DNA from: Rhodocyclales bacterium
GTDB taxonomy: Bacteria > Pseudomonadota > Gammaproteobacteria > Burkholderiales > Rhodocyclaceae
DNA: 64,000 nt
Assembly: GCA_016214145.1 (NCBI GenBank)
Contig: JACRPA010000006.1
Location: forward strand, 477,428 to 541,427
Direction of reading: 5' to 3'
The notes under the pieces are model-generated. The model saw only the letters and a program-made list of their open reading frames with translations. It did not search any database and was not told the DNA's origin. This document shows, piece by piece, positions 1-7,761 of this stretch (positions are counted from its first letter, which is position 1; every line of letters starts with the position of its first letter). A program made the position numbers and the translations under genes.

Positions 1-1
1 C

Positions 2-445
2 GATCGCCAGCCCCTGCGCGTGGTGGTGGACAGCCATCTGGAGACGCCGCCCGGGGCGCGCCTGCTTGAAGGCGGCAATGCGCTGGTGGCGGCGGCGACG
101 GAAGATGCAGGGAAGATCGCCGTCCTGCGCGCGGCCGGCGCCGAGGTGCTCGTGCTGCCCAATCCCCAGGGCAAGGTCGACCTGGTGCGATTGCTGCAGG
201 TATTGGCCGAACGCGGCGTGAACGAACTGCATGTCGAGGCCGGCCACAAGCTCAACGGCTCGCTGCTGCGCGAAGGCCTTGTTGACGAGTTGTTGATGTA
301 TTTCGCGCCGACGCTCCTCGGCAGCGGGCGCGAGATGTTCCCCCTGCCGGAACTGACCGAGCTTTCCGGGCGTCACGACCTGAAGATCGTCGATCTGCGC
401 CGCGTCGGTGCCGACATCCGGATCCTCGCCCGGCCGCTGTCGTAA
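2..445 (+). CDS. ribD: RibD C-terminal reductase domain (partial at window edge)
   Basis: This is the 3' end of the bifunctional riboflavin enzyme. It is open from the first bases of the window, so the N-terminal deaminase domain lies outside. About 147 residues remain and correspond to the 5-amino-6-(5-phosphoribosylamino)uracil reductase domain, which uses NADPH to reduce the ribosylamino intermediate to a ribitylamino one. Typical marks are LHVEAGHKLNGSLL (the usual VEGG-type glycine segment), LVDELLMYFAPTLLG near the middle, and a C-terminal DLRRVGADIRI strand. Its TAA shares one base with the ATG of the next gene (TAATG), suggesting translational coupling. Confidence 0.88.
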   Translation, partial: DRQPLRVVVDSHLETPPGARLLEGGNALVAAATEDAGKIAVLRAAGAEVLVLPNPQGKVDLVRLLQVLAERGVNELHVEAGHKLNGSLLREGLVDELLMYFAPTLLGSGREMFPLPELTELSGRHDLKIVDLRRVGADIRILARPLS

Positions 446-822
446 TGGGGAAGAAGAGTCCGCAGCGCAACATTCCCGGCAAGCGCCTGCTGATCAGCCT
501 GCTGCGCGCCGCACACCTGGTCGGCGTAGCCGGCGTCGGCGCCGGCGTGCTGGCCAGCTGGCCGTTTCCGCAGTGGCAGCCCTATGCCTTCACGCTGCTC
601 GGTTCGGGGCTGGGCATCCTGCTGCTCGACTGGTGGTCGAACCCGCGCCATCTGGCCCAGGTGAACGGCCTCTTCGTGCTGGCCAAGCTGGCCTTGATGG
701 GTTGGTTCGTGCTGCAGGCCGGCCAGCGCGAGTGGATCTTCTGGCTCATCCTCGTCTGTTCGGCGCTGGTCGCCCACGCTCCGGCCAACCTGCGGCACCG
801 CGACATTCTTTCTAGGCGCTAG
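445..822 (+). CDS. Small integral membrane protein, function unknown
   Basis: A 125-residue protein with a basic N-terminus and about four hydrophobic segments (near residues 15-38, 47-63, 73-90 and 96-111), so it is very probably an inner-membrane protein. I recognise no catalytic motif and cannot place it in a named family. Its ATG overlaps the ribD stop, and its end overlaps the convergent moeB by about 11 bases. Coupling to ribD suggests co-expression only. A flavin-related role is possible but not shown by the sequence. Confidence 0.7.
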   Translation: MGKKSPQRNIPGKRLLISLLRAAHLVGVAGVGAGVLASWPFPQWQPYAFTLLGSGLGILLLDWWSNPRHLAQVNGLFVLAKLALMGWFVLQAGQREWIFWLILVCSALVAHAPANLRHRDILSRR

Positions 823-1561
823 CGCAGATGATGCAGCGGGGATCCTTGCCGAGGGTGATTTGGCGCCACTCCATCGCCAGGCCGTCGAGCAGCAGCAATC
901 TTCCCGACAGGGATTCACCGCAGCCGGCGATGAGCTTGAGGGCTTCCGCCGCCTGCGTCGTGCCGATGATGCCGGTGAGCGGGGCGAAGACGCCCATCAC
1001 GGCGCAGCGCACTTCCTCCGCGTCCTGGCCTTCCGGAAAAAGGCAGTTGTAGCAGGGGTTGGCCGGATTGCGCAGGTCGAATACAGAGACCTGGCCGTCG
1101 AAGCGGATGGCGGCGCCGGAGACCAGCGGCTTGCGGTGCTTGACGCAGGCGCGGTTGATGGCATGGCGCGTGGCGAAATTGTCCGAGCAATCGAGCACGA
1201 CATCCGCCGCCGCGACCTGCTCGTCAAGCGCAGCGCCTTCCAGGCGCTGTTCCAGCGCAATCACATTCGCCTCGGGATTGACCAGCGCCAGCGTGTCTCG
1301 GCCGGATGCCGCCTTCGGCCTTCCCACCGAGGCCGTATGGTGCAGTATCTGCCGCTGAAGGTTGGTGAGATCCACCGTGTCTCCGTCGCACAGCACGATG
1401 GTGCCCATGCCGGCCGAGGCGAGATACATCGCCGCCGGAGATCCCAATCCGCCGGCTCCGACCACCAACGCCCGGGCGGCCAGCAGGCGTTCCTGTCCTT
1501 CGATGCCGAGCTGGGGCAGCAGGATGTGGCGGGAATAGCGAAGAAGCTGGTTGTCGTTCAC
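812..1561 (-). CDS. moeB: MoeB/ThiF-family sulfur-carrier adenylyltransferase
   Basis: A 249-residue E1-like enzyme of the HesA/MoeB/ThiF family. These adenylate the C-terminal glycine of small sulfur carriers such as MoaD or ThiS in molybdopterin or thiamin synthesis. The nucleotide-binding loop GAGGLGSP lies near residue 36, followed by the CDGDTVDLTNLQRQ segment with the conserved Asp, Asn and Arg. Two Zn-binding pairs, CYNC near 170 and CIIC near the C-terminus, are intact. There is no C-terminal rhodanese extension. It overlaps the upstream hypothetical gene by 4 bases and ends a leftward group starting at gpmA. MoaD versus ThiS specificity cannot be decided here. Confidence 0.88.
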   Translation of the reverse strand: MNDNQLLRYSRHILLPQLGIEGQERLLAARALVVGAGGLGSPAAMYLASAGMGTIVLCDGDTVDLTNLQRQILHHTASVGRPKAASGRDTLALVNPEANVIALEQRLEGAALDEQVAAADVVLDCSDNFATRHAINRACVKHRKPLVSGAAIRFDGQVSVFDLRNPANPCYNCLFPEGQDAEEVRCAVMGVFAPLTGIIGTTQAAEALKLIAGCGESLSGRLLLLDGLAMEWRQITLGKDPRCIICASA

Positions 1562-2019
1562 CGATCTTCCCGCAATTCGACCGGCGTATCGTCGCGGTCG
1601 CCGTGCGGATGGTGCTGGTAGGCCTTGATGTAGACCTGGTTGGACTGCTTGATCAGGCGCGCCGGTTCTGTGAGGTTCCGCAACTGGGTCTCCTCGGCGA
1701 AGTACACGATGGCTCGGACGATCTTGCAGTAGAGGGAGTTGTCGAGGTGGTAGCCGAGATTGCGCAGGGCTTTCTCCAGCCCCTGGTAGGTGTAATCAAT
1801 CAGGTCGTAGCTGATGGTGATGCCGCGAGGATGGGGTCCGCTTGAGACTTCCAGGTATTCCATGCCGGCGAGCAGTTCGGCGGCCTTTCTGGCCTGCTCG
1901 GGCGGCAGCTTGGTGAAACGGATTTCACGTCGCTTGACGCTGCCGTGCTGGGGCACGACGGCAGCATGGCCGGCGTGGGGAACGCGGTGGGCCAGTTCTC
2001 GCGCGCGCTCCGGCGTCAT
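1558..2019 (-). CDS. Conserved hypothetical protein, 153 aa
   Basis: I do not recognise this family. It is a soluble 153-residue protein without a signal peptide or membrane segment, rich in charged residues. It has a central segment (about 60-105) with SYDLIDYTYQGLEKALRNLGYHLDN, which looks like an alpha/beta fold, and a His-rich C-terminus (YQHHPHGDRDD). The start overlaps nothing; the end overlaps moeB by an ATGA junction, so the two are translationally coupled. It sits between ctpA and moeB. No function is proposed. Confidence 0.72.
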   Translation of the reverse strand: MTPERARELAHRVPHAGHAAVVPQHGSVKRREIRFTKLPPEQARKAAELLAGMEYLEVSSGPHPRGITISYDLIDYTYQGLEKALRNLGYHLDNSLYCKIVRAIVYFAEETQLRNLTEPARLIKQSNQVYIKAYQHHPHGDRDDTPVELREDR

Positions 2020-2026
2020 GGCGGGG

Positions 2027-3421
2027 TCACTTCGCCTGCATGATCTGCAGACCCTTGAGGAGGTTCACGGCCTGATTGAGCTGGTAGTCGTTCTTCGAGG
2101 CGATCTCGAAGCGCGGCTTTTCCTCGTCCTCGGGTTCGTCCTTCGCCGGCTTGCCCTTGGTCGCGGGCGCCTTGGTCTGGGGCTTGGCGGCCGGCGCCGG
2201 CTCCTTGTCCTTGTCGTTCTCCAGGTGGCGTTCCAGGTCGGCTTCGCGCAGGCGCGGACCGGAACTGCCGTTCGGCGTTTCCTCGACGACGATGTCGGGC
2301 ACGATGCCCTTGGCCTGGATGGAGCGGCCGCTCGGCGTGTAGTAGCGCGCCGTGGTGAGCTTGATGGCGGTGTTGCCGGTCAGCGGCAGGATGGTTTGCA
2401 CCGAGCCCTTGCCGAACGTCTGCGTGCCCACGACGACAGCGCGCTTGTGGTCCTGCAGGGCGCCGGCGACGATCTCCGAGGCGGAGGCCGATCCGGCATT
2501 CACCAGGACGACCATCGGCACCGTCTTGATGCCGGCGGGAAGATCCTTGAGGAAGTCGGTGCGCGAGCCGCGCAGGTAGTCCTCCGGGCTGGCGATGTAC
2601 TTGCGTTTGGCGTCCTCGGTGCGGCCGTCGGTGGAGGTCACCAGCGCCTTGGGCTGCAGGAAGGCGGCGGAAACGCCGACTGCGCCATGCAGGAGCCCGC
2701 CCGGGTCGTTGCGCAGATCTAGGACGAGGCCTTTCACCGGCCCCTGTTTCCAGAGCTTGTTGAGATGCTCGACCAGCTTGTTGGCGGTGTCCTCCTGGAA
2801 CTGGGTCAGGCGCACATAGGCATAGCCCGGCTCGATCACCTTGGACTTCACGCTCTGCACTTTAATGACTTCACGCGTGAGGGTAACGATGATGGGCTTG
2901 GCTTCCCCCTTGCGCACGATGGTGAGGGTGATCTGGGTCTTCGGCTTGCCGCGCATGCGCTTCACCGCGTCGGACAGCGTCATGCCCTTCACCTGCGTGT
3001 CGTCGAGCTTGACGATGAGATCGCCGGCCTTGATGCCGGCCCGGTATGCCGGGGTGTCCTCGATCGGCGAGACGACCTTGACGAAACCGTCCTCCATGCC
3101 GACTTCGATGCCCAGCCCGCCGAACTCGCCATGCGTATTGACCTGCAGGTCCTTGAAAGCGTCGGCATCGAGATACTGGGAGTGCGGATCCAGCCCGGTA
3201 AGCATGCCGGACACGGCCTGGGTGATGAGCTTCTTGTCCTCGACCGGCTCGACATAGCCCATCTTGATGGCGTTGAAGACGTCGGCGAAGGTGCGCAACT
3301 CCTCGATAGGCAGCGGTGCAGCCGCTTCCTTCTGGGCGATGGCCGAGAAATTGAGGCTGATGAATATGCCGGCGATCAAACCGAAAAAAACCAGACCAGC
3401 TTGTTGCAGCTTGTTGCGCAT
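2027..3421 (-). CDS. ctpA: C-terminal processing protease, S41 family
   Basis: A 464-residue periplasmic serine protease that trims C-termini of envelope proteins. An N-terminal signal anchor (residues 8-28) precedes a PDZ domain (about 100-175, with GGLGIEV and AGIKAGD) and the S41 catalytic domain. The catalytic dyad is visible as Ser in NAGSASASE and Lys in TFGKGSVQ about 25 residues later. After residue 390 there is a low-complexity Lys/Pro/Ala/Glu-rich linker, then a short conserved tail. It lies 23 bases downstream of an EnvC-like gene, the common betaproteobacterial order gpmA-envC-ctpA, which fits a role in peptidoglycan hydrolase turnover. Confidence 0.93.
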   Translation of the reverse strand: MRNKLQQAGLVFFGLIAGIFISLNFSAIAQKEAAAPLPIEELRTFADVFNAIKMGYVEPVEDKKLITQAVSGMLTGLDPHSQYLDADAFKDLQVNTHGEFGGLGIEVGMEDGFVKVVSPIEDTPAYRAGIKAGDLIVKLDDTQVKGMTLSDAVKRMRGKPKTQITLTIVRKGEAKPIIVTLTREVIKVQSVKSKVIEPGYAYVRLTQFQEDTANKLVEHLNKLWKQGPVKGLVLDLRNDPGGLLHGAVGVSAAFLQPKALVTSTDGRTEDAKRKYIASPEDYLRGSRTDFLKDLPAGIKTVPMVVLVNAGSASASEIVAGALQDHKRAVVVGTQTFGKGSVQTILPLTGNTAIKLTTARYYTPSGRSIQAKGIVPDIVVEETPNGSSGPRLREADLERHLENDKDKEPAPAAKPQTKAPATKGKPAKDEPEDEEKPRFEIASKNDYQLNQAVNLLKGLQIMQAK

Positions 3422-3444
3422 AGTTGCTCCGTTGGAGGGTCAGG

Positions 3445-4653
3445 CTATCTCAGGCTGACCCATTTCAGGGGGTCGAGCGGCTGACCCAAATGTCTCAATT
3501 CAAAGTATAAACCCGTTTCCGGGTTGCCGCCGCTGTTGCCCACCGAGGCGATGGCATCGCCCGACTTCACCGGCTGGCCGACAGCCTTGAAGAGGGATTC
3601 GTTGTTGCCGTAGACGGACAGGTAGCCATCGCCGTGGTCTACGATGGCCAGGTTGCCGAAGCCGCGCAGCCAGTCCGCGAACACGATGCGCCCCGCCGCG
3701 ATGGCCTTGACCTCGGCGCCGTTGGCGGCGCGGATGAACACCCCTTTCCAGGTCGCCCCGCCTTCCTGACGTGGAGTGCCGAAACGGTTGGCAAGTTCCC
3801 CGCGCGCGGGCAGTGACAGGCGTCCTTTCAGCTGGGCAAAGGCGTCTGCCGGGAGCGATGCGTCAGGCGTGCGCTCGTTGCGCAGGGCCGGCTGAACGTA
3901 CTGTGGGGCCTGCGGCGTGCGCCTGGGCTTGGCGACGATGCGGCCGAGGCCCTCGATAAGCTTTCCCAGGCGCTTTTCGTCGCGCTTGAGCTTGTCCACC
4001 TCGCGGCGCTGCGCTTGTATCCGGTCGGACAGGCGGGCCAGGACGGCTTGCCGCTTTTTCTGCTGCTCGACGAGGCCGGCGCGTTCGCGCTGCTGGCTTT
4101 TCTCGATTTCCGCCAATTCCGCGTTCTTGTCGCGCGCCAGGCCGGCGAGGCGCTTCTTCTCGTCGAGAACCTCGCCCAGGTTGCGGATCAGGCCGGCCTT
4201 GGCGCGGGAGAGCAGGCCCAGGTAATGGGCATCGCGGGCCAGTTGATTGGGATCGTCGCCGGAAAGGAAGTGACGCATGGCGTCGGTTTCGCCGGCGTAA
4301 TACTGCCGGGTGAACAGGCGGCCGAGCTGGGCCTGCTGGGTGGCGATGCGCGCAGACAATTTTTGCGACTGGATGTTGAGGTTGCCCAGCGTGGCCTGAA
4401 CCTCGGTCCGCTCCCCGCCCAGTTCGCGCAGACGGCGGTTGGCGTCCGAAATGGCCTGCTCGGTTTCGCGCAGCTCTTCGGCGGCGTCGGCGCGCGTCCC
4501 CTCTGTCCTGGCGATGTCCTTCTGCAGAGACTGGATGCGCCCTTGAAGATCCTTCAGCTCTTCGCGTTTGGCATCTGCCGGGGCGGCGAAGGCTCCCGGA
4601 GCGATGCCGAGCGCGACGGACAGGGTCAGACCAAGAACGGCGCGGATGAACAC
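3445..4653 (-). CDS. envC: EnvC-like murein hydrolase activator (degenerate M23/LytM domain)
   Basis: A 402-residue periplasmic protein: signal peptide (1-23), long coiled coil (about 25-240, rich in Lys, Glu, Arg and Gln), then a C-terminal LytM/M23 domain (about 285-402). The zinc ligands of active M23 enzymes are missing. The usual HxGxD site reads WKGVFI, and the HLHFE-type site reads LYFELRH with the first His replaced. This matches EnvC, which activates amidases at the division septum rather than cutting peptidoglycan. It sits between gpmA and ctpA on the same strand. Confidence 0.88.
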   Translation of the reverse strand: MFIRAVLGLTLSVALGIAPGAFAAPADAKREELKDLQGRIQSLQKDIARTEGTRADAAEELRETEQAISDANRRLRELGGERTEVQATLGNLNIQSQKLSARIATQQAQLGRLFTRQYYAGETDAMRHFLSGDDPNQLARDAHYLGLLSRAKAGLIRNLGEVLDEKKRLAGLARDKNAELAEIEKSQQRERAGLVEQQKKRQAVLARLSDRIQAQRREVDKLKRDEKRLGKLIEGLGRIVAKPRRTPQAPQYVQPALRNERTPDASLPADAFAQLKGRLSLPARGELANRFGTPRQEGGATWKGVFIRAANGAEVKAIAAGRIVFADWLRGFGNLAIVDHGDGYLSVYGNNESLFKAVGQPVKSGDAIASVGNSGGNPETGLYFELRHLGQPLDPLKWVSLR

Positions 4654-4712
4654 GGATGGTGTATTGGAGAATCCCTTTGGGCCCGATTCTATCCGCGAAA
4701 TCCGCGATGGAT

Positions 4713-5465
4713 TCAGGTCTTCGCCTTGCCCTGGCTGGCCACCGCCTGCATGGCCGCGGCGATGGCGGCCTGGTCGCCCAGGTAGTAGTTCCTGATCGGC
4801 TTGAGGTTGTCGTCCAGTTCATAGACCAGCGGCACCCCGGTCGGGATGTTCAGCTCGACGATATCGGCATCGGAGATGCTGTCGAGGTATTTCACCAGGG
4901 CGCGCAGGCTGTTGCCGTGGGCGGCAATGATGACGCTCTTGCCGGCCTTGACCGTGGGCGCGATGGTCGAATGCCAGTAGGGCAGGAAGCGCGCCACCGT
5001 GTCTTTCAGGCATTCTGTCGGGGTGGCGGCGGCCGGGTCGCCGGCGTAGCGCGGGTTGGCCATCTGGGCGGCGAGGCGCGCGTCGCCTTTTTCCAGCGGA
5101 GGCGGGGGGGTGTCATAGGCGCGGCGCCAGACCTTGACCTGGGCCTCGCCGTACTTCTCGGCTGTTTCCGACTTGTTGAGCCCTTGCAGGGCGCCGTAAT
5201 GCCGTTCGTTCAGGCGCCAGGAGTGCTCCACCGGAATCCACATGCGGTCCATCTCGTCGAGCACGCTCCACAGGGTGCGGATGGCGCGCTTCAACACCGA
5301 GGTGTAGGCGATATCGAAGGCGAATCCTGCTTCCTTGAGCAATTGGCCGGCCTGCTTCGCCTCGGCGCGGCCCTTGTCGGTAAGATCGACGTCGGTCCAG
5401 CCCGTAAAGCGGTTTTCCTTGTTCCAGGCGGACTCGCCGTGGCGCAACAATACGATTTTTTTCAT
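4713..5465 (-). CDS. gpmA: 2,3-bisphosphoglycerate-dependent phosphoglycerate mutase
   Basis: A 250-residue cytosolic glycolytic enzyme interconverting 3- and 2-phosphoglycerate. The phosphohistidine motif RHGESAWN sits at residues 8-15 with His9 as phospho-acceptor. The second catalytic His is in AAHGNS near residue 187, and TGWTDVDLT and ERHYG are also present. Length is normal for the cofactor-dependent class. It starts the leftward group gpmA-envC-ctpA-hypothetical-moeB and is divergent from the ArsR-type gene, with an 86-bp shared intergenic region. Confidence 0.96.
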   Translation of the reverse strand: MKKIVLLRHGESAWNKENRFTGWTDVDLTDKGRAEAKQAGQLLKEAGFAFDIAYTSVLKRAIRTLWSVLDEMDRMWIPVEHSWRLNERHYGALQGLNKSETAEKYGEAQVKVWRRAYDTPPPPLEKGDARLAAQMANPRYAGDPAAATPTECLKDTVARFLPYWHSTIAPTVKAGKSVIIAAHGNSLRALVKYLDSISDADIVELNIPTGVPLVYELDDNLKPIRNYYLGDQAAIAAAMQAVASQGKAKT

Positions 5466-5509
5466 AATTTCAGCAAGATAAGCGCATGGCAGAAGATGAG
5501 CGGAGGGCG

Positions 5510-5537
5510 TTTGGCCAAGAGAAAAGTATTTTATAAT
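5510..5537 (+). promoter_or_regulatory. Candidate sigma70 promoter of the ArsR/rhodanese/grxC/secB operon
   Basis: A perfect TATAAT (5532-5537) lies in the short gpmA-arsR divergent region, 14 bases before the TTG start. The best -35 is a weak TTTGGC at 5510-5515 with 16-bp spacing. With so short a leader, an ArsR repressor binding here could act directly on its own promoter. The -10 is convincing, the -35 is not. Confidence 0.45.
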
Positions 5538-5551
5538 ATTAGCCGCTGCAA

Positions 5552-5893
5552 TTGGACTTCAGCCTAGTGGACAACATCATTACCGACCTGATCGAGAAAC
5601 AGGAACACATCGAGACTGCCGCCCGTGCGTTGAAGGCGATCTCGCATCCCCTGCGCCTGAAAATTCTCTGCGTCATCGGCGATCAGGAAGTCTGCGTGCA
5701 GGAAATCGTCGATGCCGTCGGCACCTCGCAAAGCAACATTTCGCAGCACCTGGCCATTCTGCGCGACAAGGGCGTGCTGCTCACGCGCAAGGATGCCAAC
5801 CGCGTGTATTACCGTGTCGGCGACCAGCGCACCCTGCAACTCATCGTGCTGATGCGGGAAGTCTTCTGCGGCGTTCCCCAACCGAAAAGATAG
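5552..5893 (+). CDS. ArsR-family winged-helix transcriptional regulator
   Basis: A 113-residue ArsR/SmtB-type repressor with a helix-turn-helix around residues 45-80 ([20 protein letters not shown]), then a beta wing ([11 protein letters not shown]). Cysteines lie near residues 34, 42 and 106, but there is no ELCVCDL-type metal site, so a redox or sulfur signal is as likely as a metal. The start is TTG at 5552; an in-frame GTG at 5567 is the alternative, and neither has a clear ribosome site. It is followed by a membrane rhodanese, glutaredoxin and secB, which suggests thiol or sulfur-linked control. Confidence 0.85.
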   Translation: MDFSLVDNIITDLIEKQEHIETAARALKAISHPLRLKILCVIGDQEVCVQEIVDAVGTSQSNISQHLAILRDKGVLLTRKDANRVYYRVGDQRTLQLIVLMREVFCGVPQPKR

Positions 5894-5905
5894 ACGGAGC
5901 ACCCA

Positions 5906-6316
5906 TTGGATTTCATCAAGGACAACCTGCCCTGGGTCGGCCTCGCCGTTTTCAGCGGCGGCATGCTGCTTTGGCAGACATGGACGGCGTTCAGCGGCGG
6001 CGCGGGCGTGTCGCCCATGCAGGCCACCCTCATGATCAACCGCGAGGACGCCGTCGTGGTGGATGTGCGCGAGGCGGCCGAGTTCGGCGGCGGCCACATT
6101 CCCAACTCCCGCCACATTCCGCTCTCCCAGCTCGACAAGCGCCTGCCCGAGCTGGAAAAGTTCAGGGAGCGGGCGATCATCGTCAATTGCGCCAGCGGCA
6201 ACCGCTCGGCTTCGGCCTGCGGCGCGTTGCGCAAGGCGGGGTTCGCCAAGGTGTTCAACCTGTCCGGCGGCATTTCCGCCTGGGATCAGGCCGGTCTGCC
6301 CATCACGAAAAAATGA
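5906..6316 (+). CDS. Membrane-anchored rhodanese-like sulfurtransferase
   Basis: A 136-residue protein with one N-terminal membrane helix (about 8-24) and a single rhodanese domain (about 38-133). The catalytic Cys is in NCASGNRSA, with a conserved DVREAAEF segment near residue 50 and GGISAWDQAGLP at the end. Rhodaneses carry persulfide sulfur to thiol acceptors. The start is TTG with CGGAGC six bases upstream. Its stop overlaps grxC (ATGA), so the two are coupled. This rhodanese-grxC-secB order is common in beta- and gammaproteobacteria. Confidence 0.88.
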   Translation: MDFIKDNLPWVGLAVFSGGMLLWQTWTAFSGGAGVSPMQATLMINREDAVVVDVREAAEFGGGHIPNSRHIPLSQLDKRLPELEKFRERAIIVNCASGNRSASACGALRKAGFAKVFNLSGGISAWDQAGLPITKK

Positions 6317-6576
6317 CTGCCAAGGTCCTGATGTATTCCACGGCGGTGTGCCCCTACTGTGTGCGCGCCGAGCAATTGCTCAACAGCAAGGGCGTCACCG
6401 GGATCGAGAAGGTCCGCGTCGACCTCGACCCCTCCCGTCGCGAGGAAATGATGCAGAAGACCGGCCGCCGCAGCGTGCCGCAGATTTACATCGGCGAAAC
6501 CCACGTCGGCGGCTGCGACGAGTTGTATGCGCTCGACCGCGCCGGCAAGCTCGAGCCGTTGCTGCGCGGCGAATAA
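6313..6576 (+). CDS. grxC: Glutaredoxin 3 (GrxC)
   Basis: An 87-residue glutaredoxin. The dithiol active site CPYC is at about residues 13-16, followed by the TGRRSVPQIYIG segment with the cis-Pro and a GGCDEL glutathione-binding turn. It reduces protein disulfides and glutathione mixed disulfides in the cytosol. The ATG overlaps the rhodanese stop by 4 bases, and secB follows after 36 bases. Confidence 0.94.
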   Translation: MTAKVLMYSTAVCPYCVRAEQLLNSKGVTGIEKVRVDLDPSRREEMMQKTGRRSVPQIYIGETHVGGCDELYALDRAGKLEPLLRGE

Positions 6577-6612
6577 CTTCCCTTTAACGTATTTTCCATC
6601 CGGTTCACCACC

Positions 6613-7077
6613 ATGCCAGAGAACGACCAGCCCGTTTTTTCCATCGAGAAGATCTACGTCAAGGATCTTTCCCTCGAAGTCCCCAATGCCCCGCAGATTT
6701 TCCTCGATCGCGAGCAGCCCGCCGTCGAGGTCGGCCTGCAGTCCGAGGCGAACGGCCTGGGCGACGGCGTCTTCGAAGTGGTGCTGACCGTCACCGTCAC
6801 CGCCAAGCAGGGCGAAAAAACCCAGTTCCTGGTCGAGGCGGCGCAGGCCGGCATCTTCCAGATCCGCAACGTGCCTGACGAGGAGCTGGAGCCGGTGATG
6901 GCCATCGCCTGCCCGAACATCCTCTTCCCGTATGCCCGCGAGACCGTTTCCGACATCATCAATCGCGCCGGTTTCCAGCCCGTGCTGCTGGCGCCGGTGA
7001 ACTTCGAGGCGATTTATCGCCAGCGCCTGGAGCAGGCGCAGTCGCAGCCGCAGCCGGGCGAGATCCCGATTCAGTGA
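6613..7077 (+). CDS. secB: Protein-export chaperone SecB
   Basis: A 154-residue acidic cytosolic chaperone that holds preproteins unfolded and passes them to SecA. Family marks are FSIEKIYVKDLSLE at the start, the CPNILFPYARE segment near residue 98, and PVNFEAIYRQR near the C-terminus. Length is typical. It sits in the conserved grxC-secB-gpsA neighbourhood, here interrupted by the SH3-domain gene whose start overlaps the secB stop. Confidence 0.96.
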   Translation: MPENDQPVFSIEKIYVKDLSLEVPNAPQIFLDREQPAVEVGLQSEANGLGDGVFEVVLTVTVTAKQGEKTQFLVEAAQAGIFQIRNVPDEELEPVMAIACPNILFPYARETVSDIINRAGFQPVLLAPVNFEAIYRQRLEQAQSQPQPGEIPIQ

Positions 7078-7754
7078 TGAGCGCCGCCCGTCGGGCAGTC
7101 CGCGCCCTTGCCGCCGTCCTCTGCGGACTGACTTTTGGCTCCGGCCCGCCGCTGCGCGGCTTGACGTTCGCTGTGCGAACATCAGCCTTCACCGAAAGTC
7201 GTGGCACCACATCACTTATCGCCGTCCTCTGCGGACTGACTTTTGGCTCCGGCCCGCCGCTGCGCGGCTTGACGTTCGCTGTGCGAACATCAGCCTTCAC
7301 CGAAAGTCGTGGCACCACATCACTTATCGCCGTCCTCTGCGGACTGACTTTTCTCGCGGCGCCCGCCTGGGCGCTGGAGTTCCGTTCGGTGGCCGAGGCC
7401 GGGGCGGTGATGTTCGACGCACCCTCGCAGAAGGCGAAGCCGCTCTTTGTCATCGTGCGGGGCACGCCGGTCGAAGTGGTGGTCAGCCTGGAGGGGTGGG
7501 TCAAGGTCCGCGATGCGACCGGCGATCTCGCCTGGATAGAGCGGAAATCCCTCGCCGAAAAACGCATGCTCATCGTCACGGCGAAGAATGCCGAAGTGCG
7601 CAGCCAGCCGGACAGCGGCGCGCCGCTGGTCTTCGAGGCCGACAAGGACGTCCTGCTGGAATTCGTCGAAACCGGCCCGCTCGGCTGGGCGAGAGTGCGC
7701 CACCGCGATGGCCAGTCCGGTTACGTGCGCAGCAATCAGGTCTGGGGACTCTGA
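7074..7754 (+). CDS. SH3-domain exported protein with in-frame repeat insertion in its signal peptide
   Basis: A 226-residue protein. Without the insertion the N-terminus would be a normal signal peptide ([20 protein letters not shown] joined to LAAPAWA), followed by a two-lobed SH3-like region of about 130 residues. That region is typical of periplasmic SH3_4/YgiM-type proteins ([18 protein letters not shown] and [18 protein letters not shown]). A 108-bp unit is present in two copies plus a 24-bp remainder (7113-7352), adding 72 residues in frame inside the hydrophobic core. An in-frame GTG at 7281 could restart translation and give a usable signal peptide. The ATG overlaps the secB stop. 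Periplasmic role unknown. Confidence 0.8.
   Translation: MMSAARRAVRALAAVLCGLTFGSGPPLRGLTFAVRTSAFTESRGTTSLIAVLCGLTFGSGPPLRGLTFAVRTSAFTESRGTTSLIAVLCGLTFLAAPAWALEFRSVAEAGAVMFDAPSQKAKPLFVIVRGTPVEVVVSLEGWVKVRDATGDLAWIERKSLAEKRMLIVTAKNAEVRSQPDSGAPLVFEADKDVLLEFVETGPLGWARVRHRDGQSGYVRSNQVWGL
7113..7352 (+). repeat. 108-bp tandem repeat (two copies plus 24-bp partial), internally palindromic
   Basis: Copies lie at 7113-7220, 7221-7328 and partial 7329-7352, and the full copies appear identical. The 24-bp partial is the host coding sequence, so each unit is an 84-bp foreign segment plus 24 bp of host. Within the unit there are several hairpins: GTTCGC-TGT-GCGAAC, GTGG-CA-CCAC, and outer arms GACTTTTGG/CCGAAAGTC (one mismatch). 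It contains no stop in the host frame, and its length is a multiple of three. No transposase is nearby. Confidence 0.92.
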
Positions 7755-7761
7755 CCCCAAC

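Noticed and set aside
7113..7352. A possible insertion sequence or MITE with terminal inverted repeats
   Set aside because: No transposase is present, the arms are only about 9 bp with a mismatch, and the unit is tandem. It is kept as a repeat of unknown mobility.
6959..7645. A 228-codon minus-strand open frame across the 108-bp repeats
   Set aside because: It only reflects the absence of stops in the duplicated unit on both strands; the plus-strand reading contains the signal peptide and SH3 domain.
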